From contig KL571278.1 in NCBI GenBank assembly GCA_000715855.1, positions 73,560-82,405 of the forward strand: 8,846 bases of DNA, given 5' to 3'. Positions 1-7,952 of the stretch are shown here, piece by piece. The stretch is from Actinoplanes liguriensis. Lineage in GTDB: Bacteria > Actinomycetota > Actinomycetes > Mycobacteriales > Micromonosporaceae. A program made the translations under genes and the position numbers. Each line of letters opens with the position of its first letter. Position 1 is the first letter of the stretch. The notes beneath the pieces were generated by a model that worked only from the letters and a program-made list of their open reading frames with translations, did not search any database and was not told the origin of the DNA.

Positions 1-82
1 GCGGCAGCGGCAGGCCCAGCCGGGACAACTCGTCCAGGCTGGCCTCGCGAACCGCGCGTGGATCGGGAGCGGCCTTCGTCAT
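1..82 (-). CDS. N-terminal fragment of an unrecognised protein, cut by the left edge
   Basis: Twenty-seven codons are visible from an ATG at 82-80, running off the window. The peptide begins MTKAAPDPRAVREASLDE and continues into a Leu/Pro-rich segment (RLGLPLP). The ATG lies 6 bp after the thymidine phosphorylase stop and in the same frame (TGA, two codons, ATG), so it is placed to be the last visible gene of the salvage operon. No convincing Shine-Dalgarno sequence precedes it; translation may depend on ribosomes finishing deoA. In related operons an adenosine deaminase can follow deoA, but this N-terminus lacks the early H-x-H metal motif expected there. From memory it resembles N-termini of actinobacterial DUF4272-type proteins; that is a weak recollection, not an assignment. 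Confidence 0.55.
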   Translation of the reverse strand, partial: MTKAAPDPRAVREASLDELSRLGLPLP

Positions 83-88
83 GGTGCG

Positions 89-1366
89 TCAGGCTATGCG
101 GTCCAGGAGGAGCCCGGCAGAGGCGGGGGCATCGGTCCCGATCACGATCGCGGCGACCGCGTCGGACCGGGCCGCCCCGATCCGGGACTCCTCGTCGGTG
201 CGCAGCTCCAGCAGCACGTCACCGGCCTTCACCCGGTCACCCGGCTTCACCCTGAGCTGGATGCCGGCGCCGAAGCTGACCGGGTCCTCCTTGCGGGCGC
301 GGCCGGCGCCGAGACGCCACGCGGCGACCCCGATCCCGTACGCGTCCATCGCGGTCACCACGCCGTCCGACTCGGCCCGCAACACCTCGGTGTGCAACGC
401 GTGCGGCAGCGTCGCGTCCGGGTCGCCGCCCTGCGCCCGGATCATCGCCTTCCAGGTGTCCATCGCGGCGCCCGAAGCCAGCACCTTCTCCGGGTCGGCG
501 TCGACGCCCGCGGCGGCCAGCATCTCCCGCGCCAGGGCCAGGGTCAGCTCGACCACGTCGGACGGGCCACCGCCGGCCAGCACCTCGACCGACTCGGCGA
601 CCTCGTTGGCGTTGCCGACGGCCAGGCCGAGCGGCGTGCTCATGTCGGTGAGCAGGGCGACCGTGGTGACCCCGCTGTCCTTGCCGAGCCGCACCATGGT
701 CCGGGCCAGCTCCTGCGCGCTCGCCAGATCCTTCATGAACGCGCCCGAGCCGACCTTGACGTCCAGCACCAGCGCGCCGGTGCCCTCCGCGATCTTCTTG
801 CTCATGATCGAGCTGGCGATCAGCGGGATCGCCTCGACCGTGCCGGTGACGTCACGCAGGGCGTAGAGCTTGCGGTCGGCCGGGGCCAGGCCGTCACCGG
901 CCGCGCAGATCACCGCGCCGATCTCGTCGAGCTGGCGGATGAACTCCTCGTTGCTCAGCCGGGCCCGCCAGCCGGGGATCGACTCCAGCTTGTCCAGCGT
1001 GCCGCCGGTGTGGCCCAGGCCGCGGCCGGAGAGCTGCGGGACGGCCACGCCGCACGCGGCGACCAGCGGGGTCAGCGGCAGCGTGATCTTGTCGCCGACG
1101 CCGCCGGTGGAGTGCTTGTCGGCGGTCGGCCGGGACACCGCGGAGAGGTCCAGCCGCTCGCCGCTGGCGATCATCGCGGCGGTCCAGCGGGCGATCTCGG
1201 CGGGCGTCATGCCGCGCAGCAGGATCGCCATGGCCAGCGCGGACATCTGCTCGTCGGCGACGACACCCCTGGTGTACGCGTCGACGACCCAGTCGATCTG
1301 GGCGTCGGTCAGGGTGTGCCCGTCCCGCTTGGCCCGGATGACGTCTACGGCCGCAATGCCGCTCAT
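89..1366 (-). CDS. deoA: thymidine phosphorylase (pyrimidine-nucleoside phosphorylase family)
   Basis: A 425-residue cytoplasmic enzyme that splits thymidine and deoxyuridine with phosphate into base and 2-deoxyribose-1-phosphate. The length fits the family. The N-terminal part carries KHSTGG at 84-89 and the family signature SGRGLGHTGGTLDKLE at 113-128. Residues corresponding to the E. coli active site are present at the same numbers: His85, Ser86, Thr123, Arg171 (in YALRD), Ser186 and Lys190 (in SSIMSKK). The C-terminal PYNP_C-type domain contains VKPGDRVKAGDVLLEL. The ATG at 1366 is chosen because GAGGAA at 1377-1372 sits 5 nt upstream and homology begins there; the frame is open further upstream (to 1693), but that part is low-complexity and overlaps cdd. 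It lies 49 bp after cdd and probably shares its transcript. Activity on uridine cannot be excluded from sequence. Confidence 0.95.
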   Translation of the reverse strand: MSGIAAVDVIRAKRDGHTLTDAQIDWVVDAYTRGVVADEQMSALAMAILLRGMTPAEIARWTAAMIASGERLDLSAVSRPTADKHSTGGVGDKITLPLTPLVAACGVAVPQLSGRGLGHTGGTLDKLESIPGWRARLSNEEFIRQLDEIGAVICAAGDGLAPADRKLYALRDVTGTVEAIPLIASSIMSKKIAEGTGALVLDVKVGSGAFMKDLASAQELARTMVRLGKDSGVTTVALLTDMSTPLGLAVGNANEVAESVEVLAGGGPSDVVELTLALAREMLAAAGVDADPEKVLASGAAMDTWKAMIRAQGGDPDATLPHALHTEVLRAESDGVVTAMDAYGIGVAAWRLGAGRARKEDPVSFGAGIQLRVKPGDRVKAGDVLLELRTDEESRIGAARSDAVAAIVIGTDAPASAGLLLDRIA

Positions 1367-1415
1367 ACTCGTTCCTCGTTTTCCCGGCTTTTGACCGCCG
1401 CGGCCGGATCTCCGC

Positions 1416-2132
1416 TCACGGCTGTTCCTCTTTCCAGCGCTGCGGGATCCCGTCCGGCAGCTCACCCTCGCCCGCCCAGGACAGACCGCCCTCGGCGTCC
1501 ACCACCACGATCCGCGGACTGCGGACCAGGCCCCAGGCCACCGCGGCGGAGGCGGTCGGGAAGTTCGGCCCCTCCTCCAGGATGCCCTTCTCCTCGCCGC
1601 TGCCCGGCGCGCCCGACGAACGCTCCCAGTACCCGGTCCAGATCGTCTCGCCGCCGGACAGGTCCGGGTGCACGAAGACCGTGCCGCGCCCACGCCACTT
1701 GGCCAGCTCGGCGGGGACCTCGGGGCCGCCGGCCGGGCCGGTGACCTTCTCCATGTCCACCCAGCCGAACGCGTGCGGCAGCAGCTCGTCCATCCGCAGC
1801 GGCCGGGGCAGCGCCTCGACCAGCATGTCCGGGCCGCCGTGCTCCCACAGGAGCTGGCGGCAGCGGCCGCATGGCATCAGGGGCGCACCCGTCGCATCCA
1901 CGCAGGACATCGCCACCAGCTTGCCGCCGCCGGTGGCGTGCAGCGAGCTGACCATGCCGCACTCGGCGCACAGGGTCATGCCGAGGGACGCGTTCTCCAC
2001 GTTGCAGCCCACCACGACCCGGCCGTCGTCGACCAGGGCGGCCACGCCGACCGGGAAGTCGGACGCGGGAACGTAGGCACGCCGCATCACCTCGATGGCG
2101 GCTGCTCGTAGCGCCGCCCAGTCGATCTCCAT
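1416..2132 (-). CDS. cdd: cytidine deaminase with an extra C-terminal domain
   Basis: A 238-residue protein. Residues 1-125 are a complete cytidine deaminase: CNVENAS at 43-49, then Cys55-Ala-Glu57 (zinc ligand and proton-shuttling glutamate) and Pro87-Cys88-Gly-Arg-Cys91 (the other two zinc ligands). It should hydrolyse cytidine and deoxycytidine to uridine and deoxyuridine, feeding the downstream phosphorylase. Tetrameric cytidine deaminases are usually about 130 residues, so some 110 residues here (about 126-238) are additional. This part has a Gly/Pro linker, then FVHPD (153-157), IWTGYWE (164-170), a Gly/Glu-rich loop, PNFPTASAAVAWGL (189-202) and a hydrophobic strand (RIVVVDAEGG, 207-216). 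It stays in one frame with the same codon bias, so it is not an obvious frameshift artefact. No strong Shine-Dalgarno precedes the ATG; see the candidate promoter just upstream. Confidence 0.93.
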   Translation of the reverse strand: MEIDWAALRAAAIEVMRRAYVPASDFPVGVAALVDDGRVVVGCNVENASLGMTLCAECGMVSSLHATGGGKLVAMSCVDATGAPLMPCGRCRQLLWEHGGPDMLVEALPRPLRMDELLPHAFGWVDMEKVTGPAGGPEVPAELAKWRGRGTVFVHPDLSGGETIWTGYWERSSGAPGSGEEKGILEEGPNFPTASAAVAWGLVRSPRIVVVDAEGGLSWAGEGELPDGIPQRWKEEQP

Positions 2133-2166
2133 GATCTCGATTCTGCCCCACTGTCCGGTCCGTCAA
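2132..2166 (-). promoter_or_regulatory. possible internal promoter giving a near-leaderless cdd transcript
   Basis: On the minus strand TTGACG (2166-2161) matches a -35 element, and CAGAAT (2145-2140) matches four of six -10 positions, including the second A and final T. The 15-nt spacer is shorter than ideal. A start site 7-8 nt after the -10 would fall at or next to the A of the cdd ATG. No purine-rich ribosome-binding site precedes that ATG, which fits a leaderless message. This is inference from a weak match. Confidence 0.3.
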
Positions 2167-2168
2167 CG

Positions 2169-2198
2169 ACAGATGCCCGGGAGGCCCCGGGCATCTGT
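2169..2198 (-). terminator. strong hairpin between permease 2 and cdd (terminator or attenuator)
   Basis: A perfect 13-bp inverted repeat (arms 2169-2181 and 2186-2198, loop of 4 nt) lies 15 bp after the permease stop. The stem contains seven G/C pairs in a row next to the loop. No T-run follows on the minus strand, so it is not a classic intrinsic terminator; many actinobacterial terminators lack a U tract. It could lower transcription into cdd-deoA, protect the 3' end of the transporter message, or do both. Confidence 0.55.
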
Positions 2199-2206
2199 GG
2201 TGTGCG

Positions 2207-2219
2207 GAGTTGTCAACTC
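2207..2219. repeat. 13-bp palindrome over the permease 2 stop codon
   Basis: GAGTTGTCAACTC is a perfect inverted repeat with 6-bp arms around one central base. It covers the TGA of the upstream permease and lies just before the 13-bp hairpin. It may be a small operator, part of the terminator structure, or chance. Confidence 0.3.
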
Positions 2220-3484
2220 TTGACGTACGGGATCCCGTCCGCGGCCGGCGCGCGCACCCGGCCGACCAGACCGGCGACCGCGATGATCGTCGCCAGGTAC
2301 GGCAGCATGCTCAGGAACTGGTTCGGCACCGGGCTGTTGATCGCGCTCAGGTAGAACGCCAGCTTCTGCGCGAAGCCGAAGAACAGCGCCGCCCCGAACG
2401 CCCCGATCGGCGTGTACCGCCCGAAGATCAGCGCGGCGAGCGCGATGAAGCCGGCGCCCGCGGTCATGTTCTTGGTGAAGCTGCCGGTGGCCACGAGCGT
2501 GAAGTACGCCCCGCCCAGGCCCGCCACCACGCCGCCGAGCAGCACGTTCAGGTAGCGCAGGCCGCGCACCCGGATGCCGACCGTGTCCGCCGCGGTCGGG
2601 TGCTCGCCGACCGCCCGCGTCCGCAGGCCCCAGCGGGTCCGGTTGAGCCCGAAATGGATCACCACGACCAGGATCAGCGCGATCCAGAGCAGCGGCGTGG
2701 CGTCGAAGAACACCGGGCCCACGACCGGGATGTCGGCCAGCCCGGGGATCTTCACGGTCGGCATCTGCGGCGGCGCGTTGTACTTCACCGCGTCGGGCTG
2801 CATCAGCCGCTCGTAGAGGAAGCCGGTGATGCCGAGAGCGAACAGGTTCAGCACGATGCCGACCACGGTCTGGTCGACCAGGTAGCGGATCGAGAGCACG
2901 GCCAGGATCGCCGCGATGATCACACCGCCGATCGCCGCGCTGATCAGGCCGGCCCAGACGCTGCCGGCCATCGTGCCGATCAGAGCCCCGGCGAACGCGC
3001 CCATCAGGAACTGGCCCTCGATCGCCACGTTCACCACGCCGGAGCGCTCGCCGAGCACACCGGCCAGCGCGCCCAGCACCAGCGGCAGCGCCAGGTCCAT
3101 CGTGCCGCTGAGGGTGTCCTCCAGCGACATGAACTGACCGGCCACCTGCCAGCACAGGAACGACAGCACGAACGTCACGATGCCAATTACCAGCAGCGTG
3201 TTCGACCAGCGCTTGAGCAGGCCGGCCACGAGCAGGCCGCCGGCGACCACGGCGAGCACGCCGAACAGCACGGCGCCCAGCTGGCCGTTGATCGAGATCG
3301 CGGCGCCGTCGGCGTCCTGGGTGAGCGTGAACCGGGCGTCCTTGCTCGGCGCGAGCGAGCCGAACAGCACCGCGGCGAGGCCGCCGAGGAGGACGAGCGC
3401 CACACCGAAACGGCGCTGCCGGGTCCAGAACGGCTCCGGCGCGGCGGCGACCTCGGTCGGTTCCTCCACAGTCGTGGTCGACAT
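2213..3484 (-). CDS. nucleoside ABC transporter permease 2 (BPD_transp_2 family, NupQ/YufQ-like)
   Basis: A 423-residue inner-membrane permease, second subunit of the nucleoside importer. The family core runs from about residue 125 to the end: VNVAIEGQ at 151-158, VDQTVVGIVLN at 203-213, and GEHPTAADTVGI at 293-304 followed by a Gly-rich helix. Core permeases of this type are about 300-320 residues; here about 110 extra N-terminal residues hold a Pro/Ala-rich cytoplasmic start, a helix at about 28-44, a polar segment (SKDARFTLTQDADGAAIS, 47-64) probably outside the membrane, and helices near 68-90 and 95-114. The ATG at 3484 is chosen because GAAGGG (3498-3493) sits 8 nt upstream; an in-frame ATG at 3517 would overlap permease 1 by 29 bp. 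Only 4 bp separate it from the permease 1 stop, so translation is probably coupled. Substrate is inferred from the operon. Confidence 0.9.
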   Translation of the reverse strand: MSTTTVEEPTEVAAAPEPFWTRQRRFGVALVLLGGLAAVLFGSLAPSKDARFTLTQDADGAAISINGQLGAVLFGVLAVVAGGLLVAGLLKRWSNTLLVIGIVTFVLSFLCWQVAGQFMSLEDTLSGTMDLALPLVLGALAGVLGERSGVVNVAIEGQFLMGAFAGALIGTMAGSVWAGLISAAIGGVIIAAILAVLSIRYLVDQTVVGIVLNLFALGITGFLYERLMQPDAVKYNAPPQMPTVKIPGLADIPVVGPVFFDATPLLWIALILVVVIHFGLNRTRWGLRTRAVGEHPTAADTVGIRVRGLRYLNVLLGGVVAGLGGAYFTLVATGSFTKNMTAGAGFIALAALIFGRYTPIGAFGAALFFGFAQKLAFYLSAINSPVPNQFLSMLPYLATIIAVAGLVGRVRAPAADGIPYVKS

Positions 3485-3488
3485 GTCC

Positions 3489-4726
3489 TCAGCCCTTCGC
3501 CGTGGTGCGGGCGGCACGAAGTTGGAAGATCGCCTTCACCAGGGCGGGGGCGGCGATGAAGATGACGATCAGCGCCTGCAGCACGTTGACCAGCTCCAGC
3601 GAGATGCCGGTGAACGACTGCATGCGGTTGCCGCCGGCCCGGAGCACGCCGAACAGCAGCGCGGCGAGCAGGGTGCCCCAGGGGCGGTTGCGGCCGAGCA
3701 GCGCGACCAGCAGGCCGTCGAAGCCGATGTTGCCGGCGACCGACGGGGTCAGGGCGTAGGCCGTGCCCAGCACCTGGGTCGCGCCACCGAGCCCGGCGAG
3801 GCCACCGGCGACGGCCATCAGCAGCGTGTACGTCTTCGCCACGCTGATGCCGGCGGTCTTCGCGGCGTGCGGGTTCGCGCCGACCGCGCGCAGCTCGAAG
3901 CCGAACGCCGACCGGTTGAGCAGCCACGCCACCCCGGCCGTGACCAGGACCGCGAGCACGATGCCCAGGTTCACCCGGAGCACGCCGCCGAACGAGGGCA
4001 GCTGCGCGGAGTCGGCGACCACCTTGCTGATCGCGTCGGTGCGGCCGGGCTGCTGGATGCCCTTCTGGATGACCAACCACGCCAGGAAGAGCCCGGCGGT
4101 GTAGTTCAGCATGATCGTGGTGATCACCTCGTGGGCGCCGGTCCGGGCCTTGAGCAGGCCGGGCAGGAAGCCCCACAGGGCGCCGCCGAGCGCGCCGGCG
4201 ATCAGCGCCACGAGCAGGTTGAGCACGATCGGCAGGCCGAACGTGAAGCCGGCGACCCCGGCGGCGATGCAGCCGAGCACCGCCTGGCCCTGGGCGCCGA
4301 TGTTGAACAGGCCGCCGCGGAACGCCAGCGAGACCGACAGGCCGGTGAAGACCAGCGGCGCGGCGTAGGTCAGCGTCTCGGAGAGCGGGGCGAACGCGTC
4401 CTGCCAGGTGCCGGTGCCGGAGAACCAGGCGTTGAACGCCTCCGGGTCGCCGAGCGCGCCCTTGAGCAGGTCGGAGTAGGCCGAGCTGATCAGCGTCCAG
4501 CTCGCGTCGAGCGCGTCGGCGGGCCGGGCGGTGAAGTAGGTGAACTTCTCCAGCACCGTCGAGTCGGAGACCACGATCAGGACCGCGCCGATGATCACGG
4601 CCAGCACGATCGACAGGACCGTGATCGTGACGCTGTTCGACGACCAGAGATTGCGCAGGAAGACGTTGAGGAACGCCTCCCTCTCGACCGGTTCCTTCTC
4701 CCTGGTCTCTTTCGTCGCCTCGGCGG

Positions 4727-4730
<4 letters not shown>
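3489..4730 (-). CDS. nucleoside ABC transporter permease 1 (BPD_transp_2 family, NupP/YufP-like)
   Basis: A 413-residue inner-membrane permease. It has a charged cytoplasmic N-terminus (about 1-30), a first helix at about 34-54, a large extracytoplasmic segment (about 55-118), and then the multi-helix core with the hallmarks FNIGAQGQ at 142-149, GAHEVITTIMLNY at 198-210 and GANPHAAKTAGIS at 284-296. The long loop after helix 1 is usual in the YufP-like branch. The start is a GTG at 4730-4728 that overlaps the ATPase stop in a GTGA arrangement, with GAGGAG inside the end of the ATPase gene as ribosome-binding site. This implies translational coupling with the ATPase and equal subunit amounts. 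The frame stays open far upstream into the ATPase gene, but that part reads as Arg/Pro/Gly-rich antisense-like sequence and is not the protein. Confidence 0.92.
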
Positions 4731-6247
<1,517 letters not shown>

Positions 6248-6250
<3 letters not shown>

Positions 6251-6263
6251 CGGAATCTCCCCC
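6248..6263 (-). promoter_or_regulatory. ribosome-binding site and probable CTG start of the ATPase gene
   Basis: GGGGGAG at 6263-6257 is followed by 6 nt and then CTG at 6250-6248, which begins exactly where homologous proteins usually begin. The only other plausible start, TTG at 6298, has no purine-rich site in front of it and would add 16 residues (LWIVHQAFPTSGEIP after the start) unlike the family. An ATT at 6256 is too close to the ribosome-binding site. Confidence 0.6.
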
Positions 6264-6308
6264 GACGTCGGAAAGGCCTGGTGAACTATCCAAAGCAAGC
6301 TAATGCGA

Positions 6309-6352
6309 GCCGCCGCCCGGCCCCGGGTCGAAACCCGTGGCCAAGCGGCGGC
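6309..6352 (-). promoter_or_regulatory. 44-nt hairpin between the lipoprotein and ATPase genes
   Basis: The outer arms GCCGCCGC (6309-6316) and GCGGCGGC (6345-6352) pair over 8 bp. Inside, GGCC pairs with GGCC (6319-6322 with 6339-6342), and a 5-bp stem (6324-6328 with 6333-6337) closes a 4-nt loop that reads UUCG in the minus-strand RNA, a very stable tetraloop. No U-run follows. It begins 20 bp after the lipoprotein stop, a common place for structures that stop most transcripts or block 3' decay, so that the binding protein is made in excess over the membrane subunits. That role is inference. Confidence 0.6.
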
Positions 6353-6372
6353 CGAATGCTACTACCGCAAGG

Positions 6373-7470
6373 TCACTTGGGTGCGCTGGCCGACTCGGCC
6401 TTGACCGTACCGGCGATGATGTCCTTCTTCAGCTGGTCGATCTCCGTCTTCAGAGTCGCGTCGACCTTGCTGTCGAACTGGTTGTACGGCGCCAGGCTGA
6501 CACCGTCGTTCTCCAGCGTGCCGATGTAACCCGGGGTGGCCGACAGCTTCTCGCCCTTGGCGCCCTTGACCACGGACTCCTTGACGGCTTCCTCGACGTT
6601 CTTCACGACCGTGCTCAGGAAGACGTCGCAGTACTGCGCGGCACTCTTGCAGCCGTCCTGGTCGACCCAGATGACCGAGACCTTGCCGGACGAGTCCTTG
6701 GCGACCTGGGCGGTGCCCAGGCCGGTGCCGCCGGCGACCGGCAGGACGACGTCCGCGCCCTGGGAGACCAGGGTCTGGGTGATGGTCTTGCCCTTGTTCT
6801 GGTCGATGAAGCTGTCGGCGAAGGTGCCGTTCTGCTTCGCCTTGTCCCAGCCCAGAACCTGGACGGTCTTGCCCTTCTTCTGGTTGTAGTAGGCGACGCC
6901 GTCGGCGAAGCCGTCCATGAAGATGGTGACCGGGGCGATCTTCAGACCACCGTAGGTGCCGACCTTGCCCGACTTCGAGTAGCCCGCGGCCAGGTAGCCG
7001 GCGAGGAACGCGGCCTGCTGGGTGGCGAACTGCATCGGGTAGACGTTGGCGCCGCTGCTGCTGCTGTCCACGATGGCGAACTGCGAGCTCGCGCTCTCGG
7101 TGGCGACCTTCTTGGTGGCGTCACCCATCAGGCCGCCGACCGCGAGGATGTAGTCGCACTTCTGCGAGACGAAGTTGCGCAGGCCCGGCTCGTAGTCGGC
7201 CTCGGAGGACGAGGAGACGTACTTCGGGTCGACGTTGCTGGCCTCCGCCTTGGCGGCCTGGATGCCGGCCCACGCCGAGGCGTTGAACGACTTGTCGTCG
7301 ATGCCCCCGGTGTCGGTGACCATGCAGGCCTTGTATGCCGCGGCGGTGGCAGCCGAACTGGCGCTGCCGGACGGGGTGTCCTCCGGAGCGTCACCACAAG
7401 CGGCGGCCGCGAGCGTCAGCCCACCTGCCGCGAGAATCGCCACGATCCGCTTCCCACGTACTGGGCGCAA
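6373..7470 (-). CDS. BMP/PnrA-family nucleoside-binding lipoprotein
   Basis: A 365-residue lipid-anchored binding protein, the extracellular receptor of the importer. The signal peptide has a basic start (RPVRGKR), a hydrophobic core (IVAILAAGGLTLAAAA) and the lipidation Cys25 (AAAACGD). A Ser/Ala/Thr/Pro-rich linker (about 28-45) follows. The mature domain opens with the family motif TDTGGIDDKSFN (52-63), the nucleoside-contacting segment of PnrA-like proteins. Further on are GWDKAKQNGTFAD, LPVAGGTGLG and VIWVDQDG, consistent with the two-lobed fold. The start is a TTG at 7470 with a near-perfect ribosome-binding site (AAGGAGG, 7482-7476) 5 nt upstream; an ATG at 7539 in the same frame has no such site and would bury the signal peptide. 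It is the first gene of the operon. Nucleoside rather than sugar specificity is inferred from the family and from downstream cdd and deoA. Confidence 0.93.
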   Translation of the reverse strand: MRPVRGKRIVAILAAGGLTLAAAACGDAPEDTPSGSASSAATAAAYKACMVTDTGGIDDKSFNASAWAGIQAAKAEASNVDPKYVSSSSEADYEPGLRNFVSQKCDYILAVGGLMGDATKKVATESASSQFAIVDSSSSGANVYPMQFATQQAAFLAGYLAAGYSKSGKVGTYGGLKIAPVTIFMDGFADGVAYYNQKKGKTVQVLGWDKAKQNGTFADSFIDQNKGKTITQTLVSQGADVVLPVAGGTGLGTAQVAKDSSGKVSVIWVDQDGCKSAAQYCDVFLSTVVKNVEEAVKESVVKGAKGEKLSATPGYIGTLENDGVSLAPYNQFDSKVDATLKTEIDQLKKDIIAGTVKAESASAPK

Positions 7471-7660
7471 GACGCCCTCCTTCCACTGCTCACCGACACT
7501 CTCGGTGGGTCTCAGGTCGGCAGCGTAACTGCGGGCCATGTGGTCGTCAGGCGTTCGGTACGGACTGTTGGCGCACCGTTATCGCGCCGCAATCACCAGG
7601 GATTTTGTCTGCCGCTTTAGGTGGGTTCCCAGAGGAATTGCCCGGTCGCCACGTAACGAG

Positions 7661-7670
7661 AGATTAATCT
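7661..7670. promoter_or_regulatory. 10-bp AT-rich palindrome AGATTAATCT
   Basis: A perfect inverted repeat, strikingly AT-rich for this genome, overlapping the TAATCT -10-like element upstream of the lipoprotein gene. It could be an operator or simply the melting region of the promoter. Confidence 0.35.
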
Positions 7671-7713
7671 TCGGCATCGGCAACCCCCGCCGGTAACGGT
7701 TCGCTCCGGTTGT

Positions 7714-7730
7714 GGTCACCTTTTGGTCAC
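7714..7730. promoter_or_regulatory. direct repeat of GGTCAC spaced by one helical turn (possible operator)
   Basis: GGTCAC occurs at 7714-7719 and again at 7725-7730, a period of 11 bp, separated by CTTTT. The first copy continues to GGTCACC, itself a near-palindrome of the GGTNACC type. Two half-sites on the same DNA face upstream of a transporter promoter suggest a regulator-binding site. The regulator is unknown and none is encoded in the window. Confidence 0.35.
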
Positions 7731-7788
7731 GGTCGCTTTCTGCCGCGGCGTCAGAGCCTTTGCGCGTACGGCGGCAGCCCGCTCACCG

Positions 7789-7952
7789 GGGCGCGGAACG
7801 CCACGCTCCGACGCCTCTCATCGGGCGCGGAACGCCACGCTCCGACGCCTCTCATCGGGCGCGGAACGCCACGCTCCGACGCCTCTCATCGGGCGCGGAA
7901 CGCCACGCTCCGACGCCTCTCATCGGGGCGCGGAACGCCACGCCCGGACGCC
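7789..7952. repeat. 34-bp tandem repeat array, four perfect copies plus one diverged copy
   Basis: Identical 34-bp units lie at 7789-7822, 7823-7856, 7857-7890 and 7891-7924 with no spacers. A fifth copy from 7926 matches 25 of 27 positions (to 7952) and then diverges; it forms the last codons of the SCO4848-like gene, so the array looks like an expansion of that gene's 3' end including its stop. Both outer flanks have four G's at the unit boundary whereas the internal junctions have three. Read on the minus strand, each unit contains CGGAGCG-TGG-CGTTCCG, a 7-bp hairpin with one G-U pair and a 3-nt loop (first copy at 7794-7810). In plus-strand RNA the same pair is an A-C mismatch, so the structure favours minus-strand transcripts. 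Tandem terminator hairpins for the upstream operon are a plausible role. Confidence 0.9.

Larger units (their letters stand above)
7471..7788 (-). promoter_or_regulatory. leader and probable promoter region of the nucleoside operon
   Basis: About 318 bp without a supportable gene, with AT-richer patches unlike the surrounding DNA. On the minus strand a -10-like TAATCT lies at 7666-7661 without a clear -35, and weaker -10-like CAAAAT (7607-7602) and GATAAC (7583-7578) are nearer the gene; I cannot choose between them. A small hairpin (7491-7496 pairing with 7502-7507) lies just upstream of the lipoprotein ribosome-binding site. The palindrome and direct repeat listed separately are the best operator candidates. 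I see no recognisable riboswitch. Confidence 0.45.

Noticed and set aside
1..82. Adenosine deaminase (add) as the leftmost gene
   Set aside because: Expected from operon context in relatives, but the visible N-terminus has no early metal-binding H-x-H motif; left unassigned.
1367..1693. Longer N-terminus for thymidine phosphorylase
   Set aside because: It would overlap the cdd coding region and is Arg/Ser/Pro-rich; the active-site numbering matches E. coli exactly from the ATG at 1366.
392..1744. Plus-strand open frame of 450 codons opposite deoA and cdd
   Set aside because: Shadow of the real genes, with no domain-like sequence and an Arg/Pro-rich composition.
7471..7539. ATG at 7539 as start of the lipoprotein
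   Set aside because: No ribosome-binding site, and it would place 23 polar residues before the signal peptide; TTG at 7470 has AAGGAGG.
7471..7700. Purine or other riboswitch in the operon leader
   Set aside because: Only a 6-bp hairpin is visible; no conserved aptamer core could be recognised.
7789..7952. CRISPR array
   Set aside because: The units are directly adjacent with no unique spacers, and no cas genes are nearby.
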